Part shown: piece by piece, positions 1 to 9,100 of the stretch
Numbering within the stretch: the first letter of the stretch is position 1
Layout of the letters: the number at the start of each line of letters is the position of its first letter
NCBI RefSeq assembly: GCF_024585165.1
Contig: NZ_CP029008.1
Span: forward strand, 4,731,501 to 4,795,500
From: Bradyrhizobium sp. WBOS07
GTDB taxonomy: Bacteria > Pseudomonadota > Alphaproteobacteria > Rhizobiales > Xanthobacteraceae
DNA length: 64,000 nt
Reading direction: 5' to 3'
The notes under the pieces: generated by a model
Database searches by the model: none
The model's input: the letters and a program-made list of their open reading frames with translations, nothing else
What the model was told of the DNA's origin: nothing
Made by a program: the position numbers and the translations under genes

Positions 1-619
1 CTCGGGCAAGTCGACGCTGATCAAATGCGTCAATGCGCTGGAGCCGTTCCAGAGCGGCGACATCAGCGTCGACGGCACCAAGGTCAACGATTCCAAGACC
101 GACCTGCCGAAGCTGCGCTCGCGCGTCGGCATGGTGTTCCAGCACTTCGAGCTGTTTCCGCACCTCAAGATCATCGACAATCTCTGCCTCGCGCAGGAGA
201 AGGTGCTCGGGCGGCCGCATGACAAGTCGGTCACCAAGGGCATGCAGCTCTTGGAGCGCGTCGGCCTCAAGGAGCAGGCGCAGAAATTCCCGGCGCAGCT
301 CTCCGGCGGCCAGCAGCAGCGCGTTGCGATCGCCCGTGCGCTGGCCATGGATCCGATCGTCATGCTGTTCGACGAGCCGACCTCGGCGCTCGACCCGGAA
401 ATGGTCAGCGAGGTGCTCGACGTCATGGTCGATCTCGCCCGCGAAGGTATGACCATGATGGTCGTCACCCACGAGATGGGCTTTGCCCGCAAGGTCGCCA
501 ACCGCGTCATCTTCATGGACCGCGGCGAGATCGTCGAGGATGCGGCGAAGGAAGACTTCTTCGGCAAGCCCCGCAGCGACCGCGCACAGAAGTTCTTGTC
601 GAAGATCCTGTCGCATTAA
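1..619 (+). CDS. Polar amino-acid ABC transporter ATP-binding protein (5' truncated)
   Basis: This is the ATPase subunit of a polar amino-acid importer (GlnQ/AapP/HisP class), which powers uptake through an inner-membrane permease. The reading frame enters from outside the window at base 2, so the start and the first half of the P-loop are missing; the end of Walker A (SGKST) is the first thing visible. Then come the Q-loop ([11 protein letters not shown]), the signature LSGGQQQR, Walker B ([13 protein letters not shown]) and the H-loop (VVTHEMGF), in normal order. About 205 residues are present of a usual 240-260. The permease and binding-protein genes should lie upstream, outside the window. 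The substrate cannot be read from the ATPase. A palindromic repeat follows the stop codon. The family call is firm. Confidence 0.93.
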   Translation, partial: SGKSTLIKCVNALEPFQSGDISVDGTKVNDSKTDLPKLRSRVGMVFQHFELFPHLKIIDNLCLAQEKVLGRPHDKSVTKGMQLLERVGLKEQAQKFPAQLSGGQQQRVAIARALAMDPIVMLFDEPTSALDPEMVSEVLDVMVDLAREGMTMMVVTHEMGFARKVANRVIFMDRGEIVEDAAKEDFFGKPRSDRAQKFLSKILSH

Positions 620-628
620 CTTTCTCGG

Positions 629-730
629 TCATTCCGGGGCGCGACGCAGTCGCGAGCCCGGAATCCATCGGGCGGCATGACCGGGGTAAGATGGATTCCG
701 GGCTCGTCGCTGCGCGCCGCCCCGGAATGA
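629..730. repeat. Dispersed palindromic repeat, 'TCATTCCGGGGCG' type
   Basis: Two nested perfect inverted repeats: 13 bp at 629-641 with 718-730, and 16 bp at 653-668 with 691-706. Sequences of this form are common between genes in Bradyrhizobium (recollection, not searched). It lies just after the ABC ATPase stop and may act as a transcript 3' end. Confidence 0.7.
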
Positions 731-809
731 CGGGTTGAGGGTTTCGTGGCCCCACCAAATCCCGTATACGAACAGGCAAATTCCCTCCTTCCTCCCCAGG
801 AGACCTGCC

Positions 810-1670
810 TTGGACCCGATCGCCTACGTCAATGGCTCATTCGTCCCGCTTTCCGAAGCCAAGATCTCGGTGCTCGATCGCGGCTTCCTGTTCGCCGACG
901 GCATCTACGAGGTCTCGGCCGTGCTCGACGGCAAGCTGGTCGACAACGCCTCGCATCTGGCGCGGCTGGAGCGGTCGGTCGGCGAGATCGAGCTGAAGCT
1001 GCCGGAGACGATCGAGCGCATCACGGAGCTGCAGAAGGAGCTGATCGCGCGCAACAAGCTCGCGAACGGTCTCGTCTATCTCCAGGTGACGCGCGGCGCC
1101 GACAAGGGCCGTGACTTCGCCTTCCCCAAGGGCGACGTCAAATCGAGCCTGGTGATGTTCACCTCGGAAAAGGACATCATCAATGCCGCGTCGGCCAAGA
1201 CCGGTATCAGCGTCATCACGGTGCCAGACATCCGCTGGGAGCGGCGCGACATCAAGAGCGTGGCGCTGCTGGCGCAGGTCTTGGCGAAGCAGGCCGCGGC
1301 CGAGGCCGGCGCAGGCGAGGCCTGGATGCTGGAAGACGGCTACGTCACCGAGGGCGGTTCGTCCTCGGCGTTCATCCTCACCAAGGACGACGTCATCGTG
1401 ACCCGCAAGAATTCCAACGCGATCCTGCCGGGCTGCACCCGCAAGGCCGTGGTGGCGCTCGCCGAGGAGCGCCAGCTCCGCGTCGAGGAGCGTTCGTTCA
1501 CGGTCGCCGAGGCGCTTGCCGCCAAGGAGGCCTTTGCCACCTCGGCCTCGCTGTTCGTCCAGCCGGTGGTTGCGATCGACGGCCAGAAGATCGGCGACGG
1601 CAAGCCGGGCCCGATGGCCACCCGCCTGCGCGAGATCTACGTGGAGTTCGCCAAGGCGACCGCGGTCTGA
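810..1670 (+). CDS. dat: D-amino-acid aminotransferase (class IV, PLP)
   Basis: It probably interconverts D-alanine and 2-oxoglutarate with pyruvate and D-glutamate, feeding peptidoglycan or D-amino-acid use; the enzyme is cytosolic and uses PLP. The protein is 286 aa, the normal length for bacterial D-AATs. The fold-type IV landmarks are clear: VLDRGFLFADG near residue 22, the PLP lysine in RRDIKS (about K149), and EGGSSSAF near residue 180. I place the start at TTG 810 because AGGAGA lies 6 bases upstream and the family N-terminus (PIAYVNG) begins there. An ATG at 735 in the same frame would add 25 unrelated residues that overlap the upstream repeat region. Branched-chain aminotransferases share the fold, but the RGFLFADG and RRDIKS context favours D-AAT. 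Confidence 0.85.
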   Translation: MDPIAYVNGSFVPLSEAKISVLDRGFLFADGIYEVSAVLDGKLVDNASHLARLERSVGEIELKLPETIERITELQKELIARNKLANGLVYLQVTRGADKGRDFAFPKGDVKSSLVMFTSEKDIINAASAKTGISVITVPDIRWERRDIKSVALLAQVLAKQAAAEAGAGEAWMLEDGYVTEGGSSSAFILTKDDVIVTRKNSNAILPGCTRKAVVALAEERQLRVEERSFTVAEALAAKEAFATSASLFVQPVVAIDGQKIGDGKPGPMATRLREIYVEFAKATAV

Positions 1671-1685
1671 CCCACGCGCAGCTGT

Positions 1686-1777
1686 CGTAGGGTGGGCAAA
1701 GGCGCGAAGCGCCGTGCCCACGTCCTCCCTCCTGTCAGCCACAGAACGTGGGCACGCTTCGGTTTGCCCACCCTACG
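1686..1777. repeat. Dispersed palindromic repeat, 'CGTAGGGTGGGCAAA' type
   Basis: Perfect 15-bp arms at 1686-1700 and 1763-1777 enclose perfect 10-bp inner arms (CGTGCCCACG, 1713-1722 and 1747-1756). Another full copy lies at 46510-46602, a half copy at 45653-45722, and a decayed one at 10173-10250. It sits between convergent genes (dat and the AhpD-like gene). Confidence 0.85.
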
Positions 1778-1794
1778 AGACCTCTCCTTGCAGC

Positions 1795-2256
1795 CTACGC
1801 CACCGACGCCTTCACCTTCACCGGATGCACCGCGCGGAATGCGATCGCGATCCTGTTCCAGGCGTTGATGGCGCCGATCAGCATGGTCAGGTTCACCGTC
1901 TCTTCCTCGGAGAACTGCGCGCGAACCTGCTCGTAGACGTCGTCGGGCGCGTGGGTCTGCGAGATCAGCGTTACCGATTCCGTCCAGGCCAGGGCCGCGC
2001 GCTCGCGGTCGGAATGGAGCGGGGATTCGCGCCAGGCATTGAGCAGGTAGATGCGCTGTTCGGTCTCGCCGCGCTTGCGAGCGTCCTCGGTGTGCATGTT
2101 GATGCAGAAGGCGCAGCCGTTGATCTGCGACGCCCGGATCTTGACCAGCTCGATCAGTGATTTCTCGAGTCCGGTGGACTGGATCTGTTGCTCCAGCGCC
2201 ATCAGCGCCTTCATCGTCTCGGGCGCGGCCTGGAAATAGTTCATGCGGGATTTCAT
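1795..2256 (-). CDS. AhpD-like carboxymuconolactone decarboxylase family protein
   Basis: A 153-aa all-helical protein of the CMD/AhpD superfamily. The signature CxxC (CAFC) followed by H four residues later (NMHTEDA) is the peroxidase or relay site of AhpD-like proteins, so a thiol-based peroxide-reducing role is likely though unproven. Start: ATG with AAGGAG about 7 bases upstream. It is the third gene of a minus-strand run behind the HlyD and MFS genes (24-base gap to the MFS stop), so it is probably co-transcribed with the efflux pump and may help detoxify the same compounds. The palindromic repeat at 1686-1777 follows its stop. Confidence 0.85.
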   Translation of the reverse strand: MKSRMNYFQAAPETMKALMALEQQIQSTGLEKSLIELVKIRASQINGCAFCINMHTEDARKRGETEQRIYLLNAWRESPLHSDRERAALAWTESVTLISQTHAPDDVYEQVRAQFSEEETVNLTMLIGAINAWNRIAIAFRAVHPVKVKASVA

Positions 2257-2280
2257 GATCGTCTCCTTCTTGGGGTGAGG

Positions 2281-3894
2281 TCAGTGAGCGCCACCGGCCG
2301 TGGTCTGGCCGGGCTTCTTCAGGAAGAGGACGGCGATCAGCGCCACGATCAGCGCCATGCCGAGCAGATAGAAGGTGTCGCTGAAGGCGAGGATATAGGC
2401 CTGCTTCTGCACGATGCGGCCGATCGCGACATAGGCGCGATGCGCGGCGTCGGCATGGTCGAGGATGCCGTGATTGACGAAATACTGCGTCAGTTGCTCC
2501 AGCCGGGTGCGGGTGGCCTGCTCGAATACCGAGACCGACTGCATCAGCACGTTGGAATGATACTGCTCGCGCTTGGTCAGGACCGTTTGCAGCAGCGCGA
2601 TGCCGACGGCGCCGCCGAGATTGCGCATCATGTTGAACAGGCCGGAGGCCGAGCCCGCGTTCTCCGGCTCGATGCCGGCGGTCGCGACGGCCGACAGCGG
2701 CGCCATCACCAGCGCCTGGCCGACGGCGCGAACGATGTTGGGCCACATCAGTTGATCGGCGGCGTAGTCGCTGGTCATATGGATGTTCATGAAGTTGGAG
2801 GCCGCGAACAGAACGAAGCCGATGCCGATGATGATCCGCGCGTCGAATTTCTGCATCAGGCGCGGCACCAGGGGGATCAGCACGAGTTGCGGCAATCCGG
2901 TCCAGGCCAGCACCATGCCGATCTGCTCGGCGTTGTAGCCCTGGATGCGTGCCAGATATTGCGGCAGGATGAAGACCGAGCCGTATAGCGCGATGCCCAG
3001 CAGGAAGTTCGCGAGCATGCCGAAGCCGAAATTGCGGCGGACGAGCAGGCGCAGATTGAGCAGCGGCTTCCTCACCGTCAGTTCGATGATCAGGAAGGTG
3101 ATCAGCGCAACGGCCGCGATCACCGAGAGCTTGACGATGAAGGGCGAGCCGAACCAGTCGTCCTTGTTGCCTTCCTCCAGCACGGTCTGCAACGCCGACA
3201 GGCCGATGGCCATGGTGACGATGCCGGCCCAGTCGCCCTCGCGCAGCAGCGAGAGCCTCATCGGCTTGGGCTCGAGCGCGTACCAGAGCATGCCGACCAT
3301 GACCGCGCCGGGGACGAGGTTGACGTAGAAGATGTACTCCCAGCCGAAATTCTCGGTGAGATAGCCGCCGATGGTCGGGCCGATCGCAGGCGCGAACGTT
3401 GCCGACAGCGCGAACAACGCCAGGCCCACCGGCTGCTTTGCGCGCGGCAGCAACGTGATGATCAGCGTGAACGCCATCGGGATGAGCACGCCGCCGGTGA
3501 ACCCTTGCACGGCGCGCAGCACGATCATCTGGGACAGGTCCTGCGCCAGCGCGCAAGCGGCCGACAGCAGCAGGAACAGGATCGCATTGGTGAGGAGATA
3601 GATGCGGATCGAGAACACCTGCGCGAGCCAGCCGGAGAGCGGGATGACGACGATCTCGGCGACGAGATAGGATGTCGAGATCCAGCCGCCGTCGTCGATG
3701 CCGGCGCCGATCGCGCCCTGGATGTCGGCGAGCGAGGCGTTGACGATCTGGATGTTCAGCACCGCCATGAACGCACCGAGCGTGGCCCCGATCACCGCAA
3801 TCCAGGTTTTTGCGGAGACTGCCGGCGCGGCGGGAGCAGCGGCAGCGGCGGGGAGGCGGGCGGCGTCGTTGACGGTCGGTTGCAGCGTGCTCAT
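2281..3894 (-). CDS. DHA2-family MFS multidrug efflux permease (EmrB-like)
   Basis: An inner-membrane, proton-driven drug exporter of the 14-helix DHA2 (EmrB/QacA) family, 537 aa. Visible features: a first membrane segment with WIAVIGATLGAF and the DIQGAIGAG loop, the motif-A-like region around LTNAILFLLLS, motif C-like GAAVGIALLQT late in the protein, and alternating hydrophobic segments throughout. I start it at ATG 3894 (MSTLQP), because the upstream extension overlaps the HlyD gene. Only 4 bases separate it from the HlyD stop, so the two are translated as a pair. With the HlyD adaptor and an outer-membrane channel (not in the window) it would form a tripartite pump. Substrates are unknown. 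Confidence 0.9.
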   Translation of the reverse strand: MSTLQPTVNDAARLPAAAAAPAAPAVSAKTWIAVIGATLGAFMAVLNIQIVNASLADIQGAIGAGIDDGGWISTSYLVAEIVVIPLSGWLAQVFSIRIYLLTNAILFLLLSAACALAQDLSQMIVLRAVQGFTGGVLIPMAFTLIITLLPRAKQPVGLALFALSATFAPAIGPTIGGYLTENFGWEYIFYVNLVPGAVMVGMLWYALEPKPMRLSLLREGDWAGIVTMAIGLSALQTVLEEGNKDDWFGSPFIVKLSVIAAVALITFLIIELTVRKPLLNLRLLVRRNFGFGMLANFLLGIALYGSVFILPQYLARIQGYNAEQIGMVLAWTGLPQLVLIPLVPRLMQKFDARIIIGIGFVLFAASNFMNIHMTSDYAADQLMWPNIVRAVGQALVMAPLSAVATAGIEPENAGSASGLFNMMRNLGGAVGIALLQTVLTKREQYHSNVLMQSVSVFEQATRTRLEQLTQYFVNHGILDHADAAHRAYVAIGRIVQKQAYILAFSDTFYLLGMALIVALIAVLFLKKPGQTTAGGAH

Positions 3895-3898
3895 GGCT

Positions 3899-5050
3899 TC
3901 AGCCGCCGTTCGCGCGGGAGGTGTTGCCGGCGAGGCGCTTTTCCGTCTCGCGCTCGGCAAGCACCGTAGCTTTCGTATCGACGGTCGGCACGGCCGACAT
4001 GCCGGGGCGCAGCAGGCCGGTGAGGCTGTGATCGTCGAGCACGATCTTCACGGGAACGCGCTGCACGATCTTGGTGAAATTGCCGGTCGCGTTGTCCGGC
4101 GGCAGCAGCGCGAATTCGAGCCCGCTCGCCGGCGACAGGCTGTCGACGTGGCCGCGCAGGGTCTTGTCACGGAAGCTGTCGACGCGCAGCTCGACCGGCT
4201 GTCCGGGGCGCATATGCGTGAGCTGAGTCTCCTTGAAGTTCGCAACGACGTAGACCGCATTGAGCGGCACGACTGCCATCAATTGCGTGCCGGCCTGGAC
4301 GTATTGGCCGACCCGCAAGCTCCGGGCGCCGACCGTGCCGTCGACCGGAGCGCTGATCTCGGTATAGGACAGGTTCAGCGCCGCCTGCTGCGCGGCCGCG
4401 CGTGCCCGCTCGAGCTGGGCCGCGGCCTGCGCGCGCTGGGTGGTGAGCACATCGACCTTGCGCTGCGCGGCGACGAGGCCGGACTTGGCGTGCTGCAATT
4501 GCGCGCTGCTGGCGCGCAGCGTCGCGTCGGTCTGCTGCGCACGCTGGATCGTGCCGGAGCCCGACTTCATCAGATCGTCGTAGCGGGCGCGCTCTTGCTG
4601 CGCGAATTTCAGATTGGCGTCCGCCGCGGCGACATCGGCCGTGCTCTGCTCGATGATCGGCTGCTGCAGTTCGAGCTGGGCATCGATGTTGCGCACCGAG
4701 GCTTCGGCGGCAGCGACGTCGGCTTTGGCCTGCTCGAGCGCCGTCTTGAAGTCGCGGTCGTCGATCTCCGCCAGCGTCTGGCCGGCCCTGACCCTCTCGT
4801 TGTCGCTGACGAGCACCTTCGCGATGTAGCCGGAGACCTTCGGCGCGATGATCGTGGAGTCCGCCTTCACATAGGCGTCGTCGGTGGATTCCAGGTAGCG
4901 GCCTGTTTTCAGGTAGTCGTAGCCATAGTCGCCGGCCACCGCGACGCCGATCGCCAGCACCAGACCGAATGCTGCGCGCCTGATCGCCTGCCGAGACGGG
5001 CGCAGGCCTATTTTTTCATTGTTTCCAGCGACATAAGAAGCGTTCGACAT
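3899..5050 (-). CDS. HlyD-family efflux periplasmic adaptor (EmrA-like)
   Basis: Membrane-fusion adaptor, 383 aa, that links the MFS pump to an outer-membrane channel. It has one N-terminal membrane anchor (about residues 25-45, AAFGLVLAIGVAVAG), the biotinyl-lipoyl half with STDDAYVKAD and IAPKVSGYI, a long Ala/Gln-rich coiled coil (about 110-220), and the second lipoyl/beta-barrel half with ISAPVDGTVGA. First gene of the emrA-emrB-ahpD-like run. It is transcribed away from the LysR gene at 5184, which is the likely regulator. Length and domain order match EmrA. No outer-membrane partner gene is nearby. Confidence 0.9.
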   Translation of the reverse strand: MSNASYVAGNNEKIGLRPSRQAIRRAAFGLVLAIGVAVAGDYGYDYLKTGRYLESTDDAYVKADSTIIAPKVSGYIAKVLVSDNERVRAGQTLAEIDDRDFKTALEQAKADVAAAEASVRNIDAQLELQQPIIEQSTADVAAADANLKFAQQERARYDDLMKSGSGTIQRAQQTDATLRASSAQLQHAKSGLVAAQRKVDVLTTQRAQAAAQLERARAAAQQAALNLSYTEISAPVDGTVGARSLRVGQYVQAGTQLMAVVPLNAVYVVANFKETQLTHMRPGQPVELRVDSFRDKTLRGHVDSLSPASGLEFALLPPDNATGNFTKIVQRVPVKIVLDDHSLTGLLRPGMSAVPTVDTKATVLAERETEKRLAGNTSRANGG

Positions 5051-5127
5051 GGCATCCTCGGACTTTCCAGACGCCCCTTCGACATGGTGCGCTGTGGGTA
5101 CCGGTAAGATGCGCTGTCCTAGTGATT

Positions 5128-5177
5128 GTGATAATCCTTGGATTTATGGAAGCATTGTCCAGTGAAAGTGGATAATC
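5128..5177. promoter_or_regulatory. Candidate LysR operator between efflux operon and regulator
   Basis: The 133-bp divergent gap holds a direct repeat (GTGATAATC at 5128-5136; GTGGATAATC at 5168-5177) and a near-palindrome ATAATCC-TT-GGATTTAT at 5131-5146. Position and AT-richness suit a LysR binding site controlling both directions. Inference only. Confidence 0.4.
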
Positions 5178-5183
5178 TCGGCC

Positions 5184-6095
5184 GTGGATCGCTTTACCAG
5201 CCTGACCGCCTTCGTCCATGTGGTTGAAAATGGTGGCTTTTCTGCCGCCGGACGCCGGCTCGACATGTCGACGACCATGGTGAGCAATCACGTGCAGGCG
5301 CTGGAGGACCGGCTCGGCGTCCGCCTGCTCAACCGCACCACGCGGAAGGTGAGCCTCACCGAAATCGGCAAGGCCTATTACGCTCGCTCCATCCAGATTC
5401 TCGCCGATCTCGAGCAGGCCGACGACATCGCGAGCGAATTGCAGTCGGTGCCTCGCGGCACGCTGCGCATTCACGTCGCCACCCATATGGTGCCGTTCGT
5501 CGCGCCGGTCGTGGCAAAGCTGCTCTCGACCTATCCGGAGCTCAAGGTCGATCTGCGCATGGGCGAGGCCGATGTCGATCTGATCGAGGAAGGCTACGAC
5601 GTCGCCTTGCGTATGACCCCGCCGCCGGATTCGAGCCTGATCGTGCGGAGCCTTGCGACCTGGCGTCACGTGCTGTGTTGCTCCCACGATTACATCGAGA
5701 AGCATGGCAAGGTGCAGAAGCTCGACGAGCTCACGGGGCATAATTGCGGACGGCATTTGAACTATCCGTTCGGCGACGAATGGCGCTTCCTTGATCGCAA
5801 GGGCACGCCGGCCTCCGTCCGTGTTTCGGGCAGCTTCGTCACCAACAGCGGGGAAGCGCTGCGAAAGGTCGCGCTGGAGGGGGCGGCCGTCTGCCTGATG
5901 GCCGGGTTTCTCATTCAGGACGATCTGGAAGCCGGCCGCCTCGTGCGGCTCTTGCCGGAATATCGGACGGTCGAGCTGTCCATGAACGCGGTCTATCCGC
6001 ACCGTCATCATCTCTCGGCTAAGGTCAGGACCTTCATCGACCTGATCGTGCATCACAGCGCCGAGCAGCAGAAGCTGATCAATCCCTATTCGTGA
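5184..6095 (+). CDS. LysR-family transcriptional regulator (efflux-associated)
   Basis: DNA-binding regulator of 303 aa. The N-terminal winged helix-turn-helix is plain (LTAFVHVVENGGFSAAGRRL, then LEDRLGVRLLNRTTRKV), followed by a periplasmic-binding-protein-like effector domain from about residue 90. It belongs to the CrgA/AaeR-like group by its TxFVHVVExGxFSAA and LNRTTR pattern. GTG start at 5184; no strong Shine-Dalgarno. It is divergent from emrA-like/emrB-like/ahpD-like, so it probably controls that operon and itself in response to an exported compound. It ends 9 bases from the convergent stop of the indolepyruvate oxidoreductase gene. Confidence 0.9.
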   Translation: MDRFTSLTAFVHVVENGGFSAAGRRLDMSTTMVSNHVQALEDRLGVRLLNRTTRKVSLTEIGKAYYARSIQILADLEQADDIASELQSVPRGTLRIHVATHMVPFVAPVVAKLLSTYPELKVDLRMGEADVDLIEEGYDVALRMTPPPDSSLIVRSLATWRHVLCCSHDYIEKHGKVQKLDELTGHNCGRHLNYPFGDEWRFLDRKGTPASVRVSGSFVTNSGEALRKVALEGAAVCLMAGFLIQDDLEAGRLVRLLPEYRTVELSMNAVYPHRHHLSAKVRTFIDLIVHHSAEQQKLINPYS

Positions 6096-6104
6096 GGCCT
6101 GCGG

Positions 6105-9100
6105 TCAGGCCGCTCGCAGCGCCGTCGGCCGCGCCAACAGGGAATCGACCTCCGCCTTCACGGAAGCGATCGCGGCCTCCTTCACGGGCCCATAGCCGCG
6201 GATATCCATGGGCGCCCTGGCAATCGCGACGAGATCGGGAAGACGCGCCGCATCGAGCTCGCCGAGCATCCGTTCGATCAGCGCTTCATACCACGCAATC
6301 AGGTCGCGCTCGGTGCGCCGTTCCCGGGTATGGCCGAACGGATCGAACGGCGTGCCGCGGAGCCCCTTCAGGCGCGCGAGGATTGCGAGCGGCATCTGGA
6401 TCCACTGGCCGAAAGCGCGCTTGCGCGGGCGTCCGCGTGCGTCGCGCTCCGAGGGGAGGAATGGCGGGGCGAGGTGATATTGAACGCTGAAGCCATCCTC
6501 GAACTCGCGCTTCAACTCGTCGAGGAAGCCGCTCTGCATGTGCAGGCGCGCCACCTCGTATTCGTCCTTGTAGGCCATCAGCTTGAACAGGGCGCGTGCG
6601 ACGGCCTCGGTCAGGGCCTCGCTGTTGAGGGCAGCCTCCGCGCTGCGAATCCTTGCGACCGTCGCCCGGTAGCGCGCCGCATAGGCGCTGTCCTGATAGG
6701 CGGTGAGAAAGTCGGCGCGACGGTCGATGAGCTGGTCGAGCGTCTCGACCTCCGGCGCTTCCGTCGCCTTCGGCAGGAAATCGGGGTCGGCAGCCGCGAT
6801 CCGGCCCCAGGCAAAGGCCTGCTTGTTGCGCTCGACCGCGACGCCGTTGAGCTCGATCGCGCGCAGCAGCGCCTGCAACGAAATCGGGACCAGCCCGCCC
6901 TGCCAGGCAAAGCCGAGCATGATGATGTTGGCATAGACGGCATCGCCGAGCAGCCGTTCGGCCAGCGCGTTGGCGTTGATCGTAGCGAGATTGTGCTCGC
7001 CGACGACGCGGCCGATCGCACCCAGCCGGGCGGCGGAGGCGAGATCGGCGTCGCGGAAGCGGACCACGTCGCCGGTCGGCATCTCCGCGGTGTTGACCGC
7101 GGCACGCGTGCCGCGGCGGTAGGTGCCGGATGCCTTCGGCGAGGAGCTGACGACAAGATCGCAGCCGATCAGCGCATCGGCCGCGCCCTGGTCGATGCGC
7201 ACCTGGTGCAAGGCCTCGGGATCCGGTGCGAGGCGAATATAGCTCAGCACAGGCCCGAACTTCTGCGCAAAGCCGGTGAAGTCCAGCACCGAGACGCCGC
7301 GGCGTTCGAGATGCGCGGCCATGCCGATCAACGCACCGACCGTGATCACGCCGGTGCCGCCGACCCCAGTCACGAGCAAATCGTAGGGGCGGTCGAGCGA
7401 TACAGAGGAGGGCAGGGGAAGCGCAGCCGCATGGCCGATGGCGTCGATCTGGCTCGCACTCTTCTTCCGGCGCGTCGCGCCTTCGACGGTAACGAAGCTC
7501 GGGCAGAAGCCGTTGAGACAGGAAAAGTCCTTGTTGCAGGCCGACAGGTTGATCTGGCGCTTGCGGCCGAACGGCGTCTCCTTCGGCTCGACGCTGAGGC
7601 AGTTGGATTCCACCGAGCAGTCGCCGCAGCCTTCGCAGACGAGATCGTTGATATAGGCGAAGCGCCTGGGGTCGGCCATCTGCCCGCGCTTGCGTCGGCG
7701 CCGCTTCTCGGTGGCGCAGGTCTGCTGGTAGATCAGGACCGAGACGCCGGGGATGTCGCGCAGCTCGCGCTGCACGGCATCCATCGCCTCGCGCGGATGG
7801 ATGGTGACGCCATCAGGCAGGTCGGCGGGCGAAAACTGTGCGGGATCATCCGACACCAGCGCGATGCGTCTCACGCCTTCGGCGCGAACGCTGTGCGCGA
7901 TCGCATGGACGCTGACGGGACCGTCGACCGGCTGGCCGCCGGTCATCGCGACCGCATCGTTGAACAGGATCTTGTAGGTGATGTTGGCGCCGGCCGCGAT
8001 CGCCTGCCGGATCGCCATCGAGCCGGAATGGTAATAGGTGCCTTCGCCGAGATTCTGGAAGACGTGCTTGCGGCCGGTAAATCTCGACGAAGCCGCCCAG
8101 TTCACGCCTTCGCCGCCCATCTGGATCAGCGACGAGGTCTCCCGGTCCATCCAGCTCGCCATGAAATGGCAGCCGATGCCGGCCAGCGCCTTCGATCCCT
8201 CGGGCACCTTCGTCGAAATGTTGTGCGGGCAGCCCGAGCAGAAATATGGTGTGCGCGTCGCGCCCGCGACGTTGATGCTGCGCGCCGCCTCCGGCAGGAG
8301 CGCGGCTGCGCGGGCAGCGAGATTGAGGCCCGGAAACATCGGATCGAGCCGGCGGGCCAGGACGCTCGCGAGCGCGCGCGGCGACAATTCCCCGATCCAG
8401 GAGATCAGCCTGGCCCCGGTTTCATCGTGCTTGCCGACCATGCGTTCGGGCTTGCTGCCGGGATAGTCGTAAAAATATTCCTTGAACTGGCTTTCGATGA
8501 TGCCGCGCTTCTCCTCGACCACGAGGATCTCGCGTTTGCCTTTCACGAAGGCCATGGCGTCGTGCAGGGCCAGCGGCCAGACCATGCCGACCTTGTAGAC
8601 GTCGATCCCGATGCGGCGGCAGGCGGCTTCATCCAGGCCCATCAATCGCAGCGCCTCCATCAGATCGAGATGGGCCTTGCCCGTGGTGACGATGCCGTAA
8701 GTGGCATCCGGGATATCGTAGATGTGACGGTCGATCGGATTGGCCTTGGCGAAGGCATAGACCGCGTGCTTCTTCGCCTCCAGCCGCTCCTCGATCTGCG
8801 GGCCCGGCAAATCGGGCCAGCGGTAGTGCAGTCCATCAGGCGGCGGCGTGAAATCGGGCGTGCGGAAGGCGCGCGGTGGGCGCAGCGTGACCGATGCGCC
8901 CGCCTCCACGATCTCCGAGATCGCCTTGAAGCCGACCCACATGCCGGAGAAGCGGCTCAGCGCGTAACCATATTCGCCGAACGCGAGATACTCGCCGACG
9001 CTGGCCGGATGCAGCGTCGGCATGAACCAGCTCATGAAGGCGACATCGGATTGGTGCGGCATCGAGGACGAGACGCAGCCATGGTCGTCGCCGGCGACGA

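Noticed and set aside
1637..3556. A 639-codon minus-strand frame overlapping the AhpD-like and MFS genes
   Set aside because: Arg/Ala/His-rich sequence out of frame with two clear genes on the same strand.
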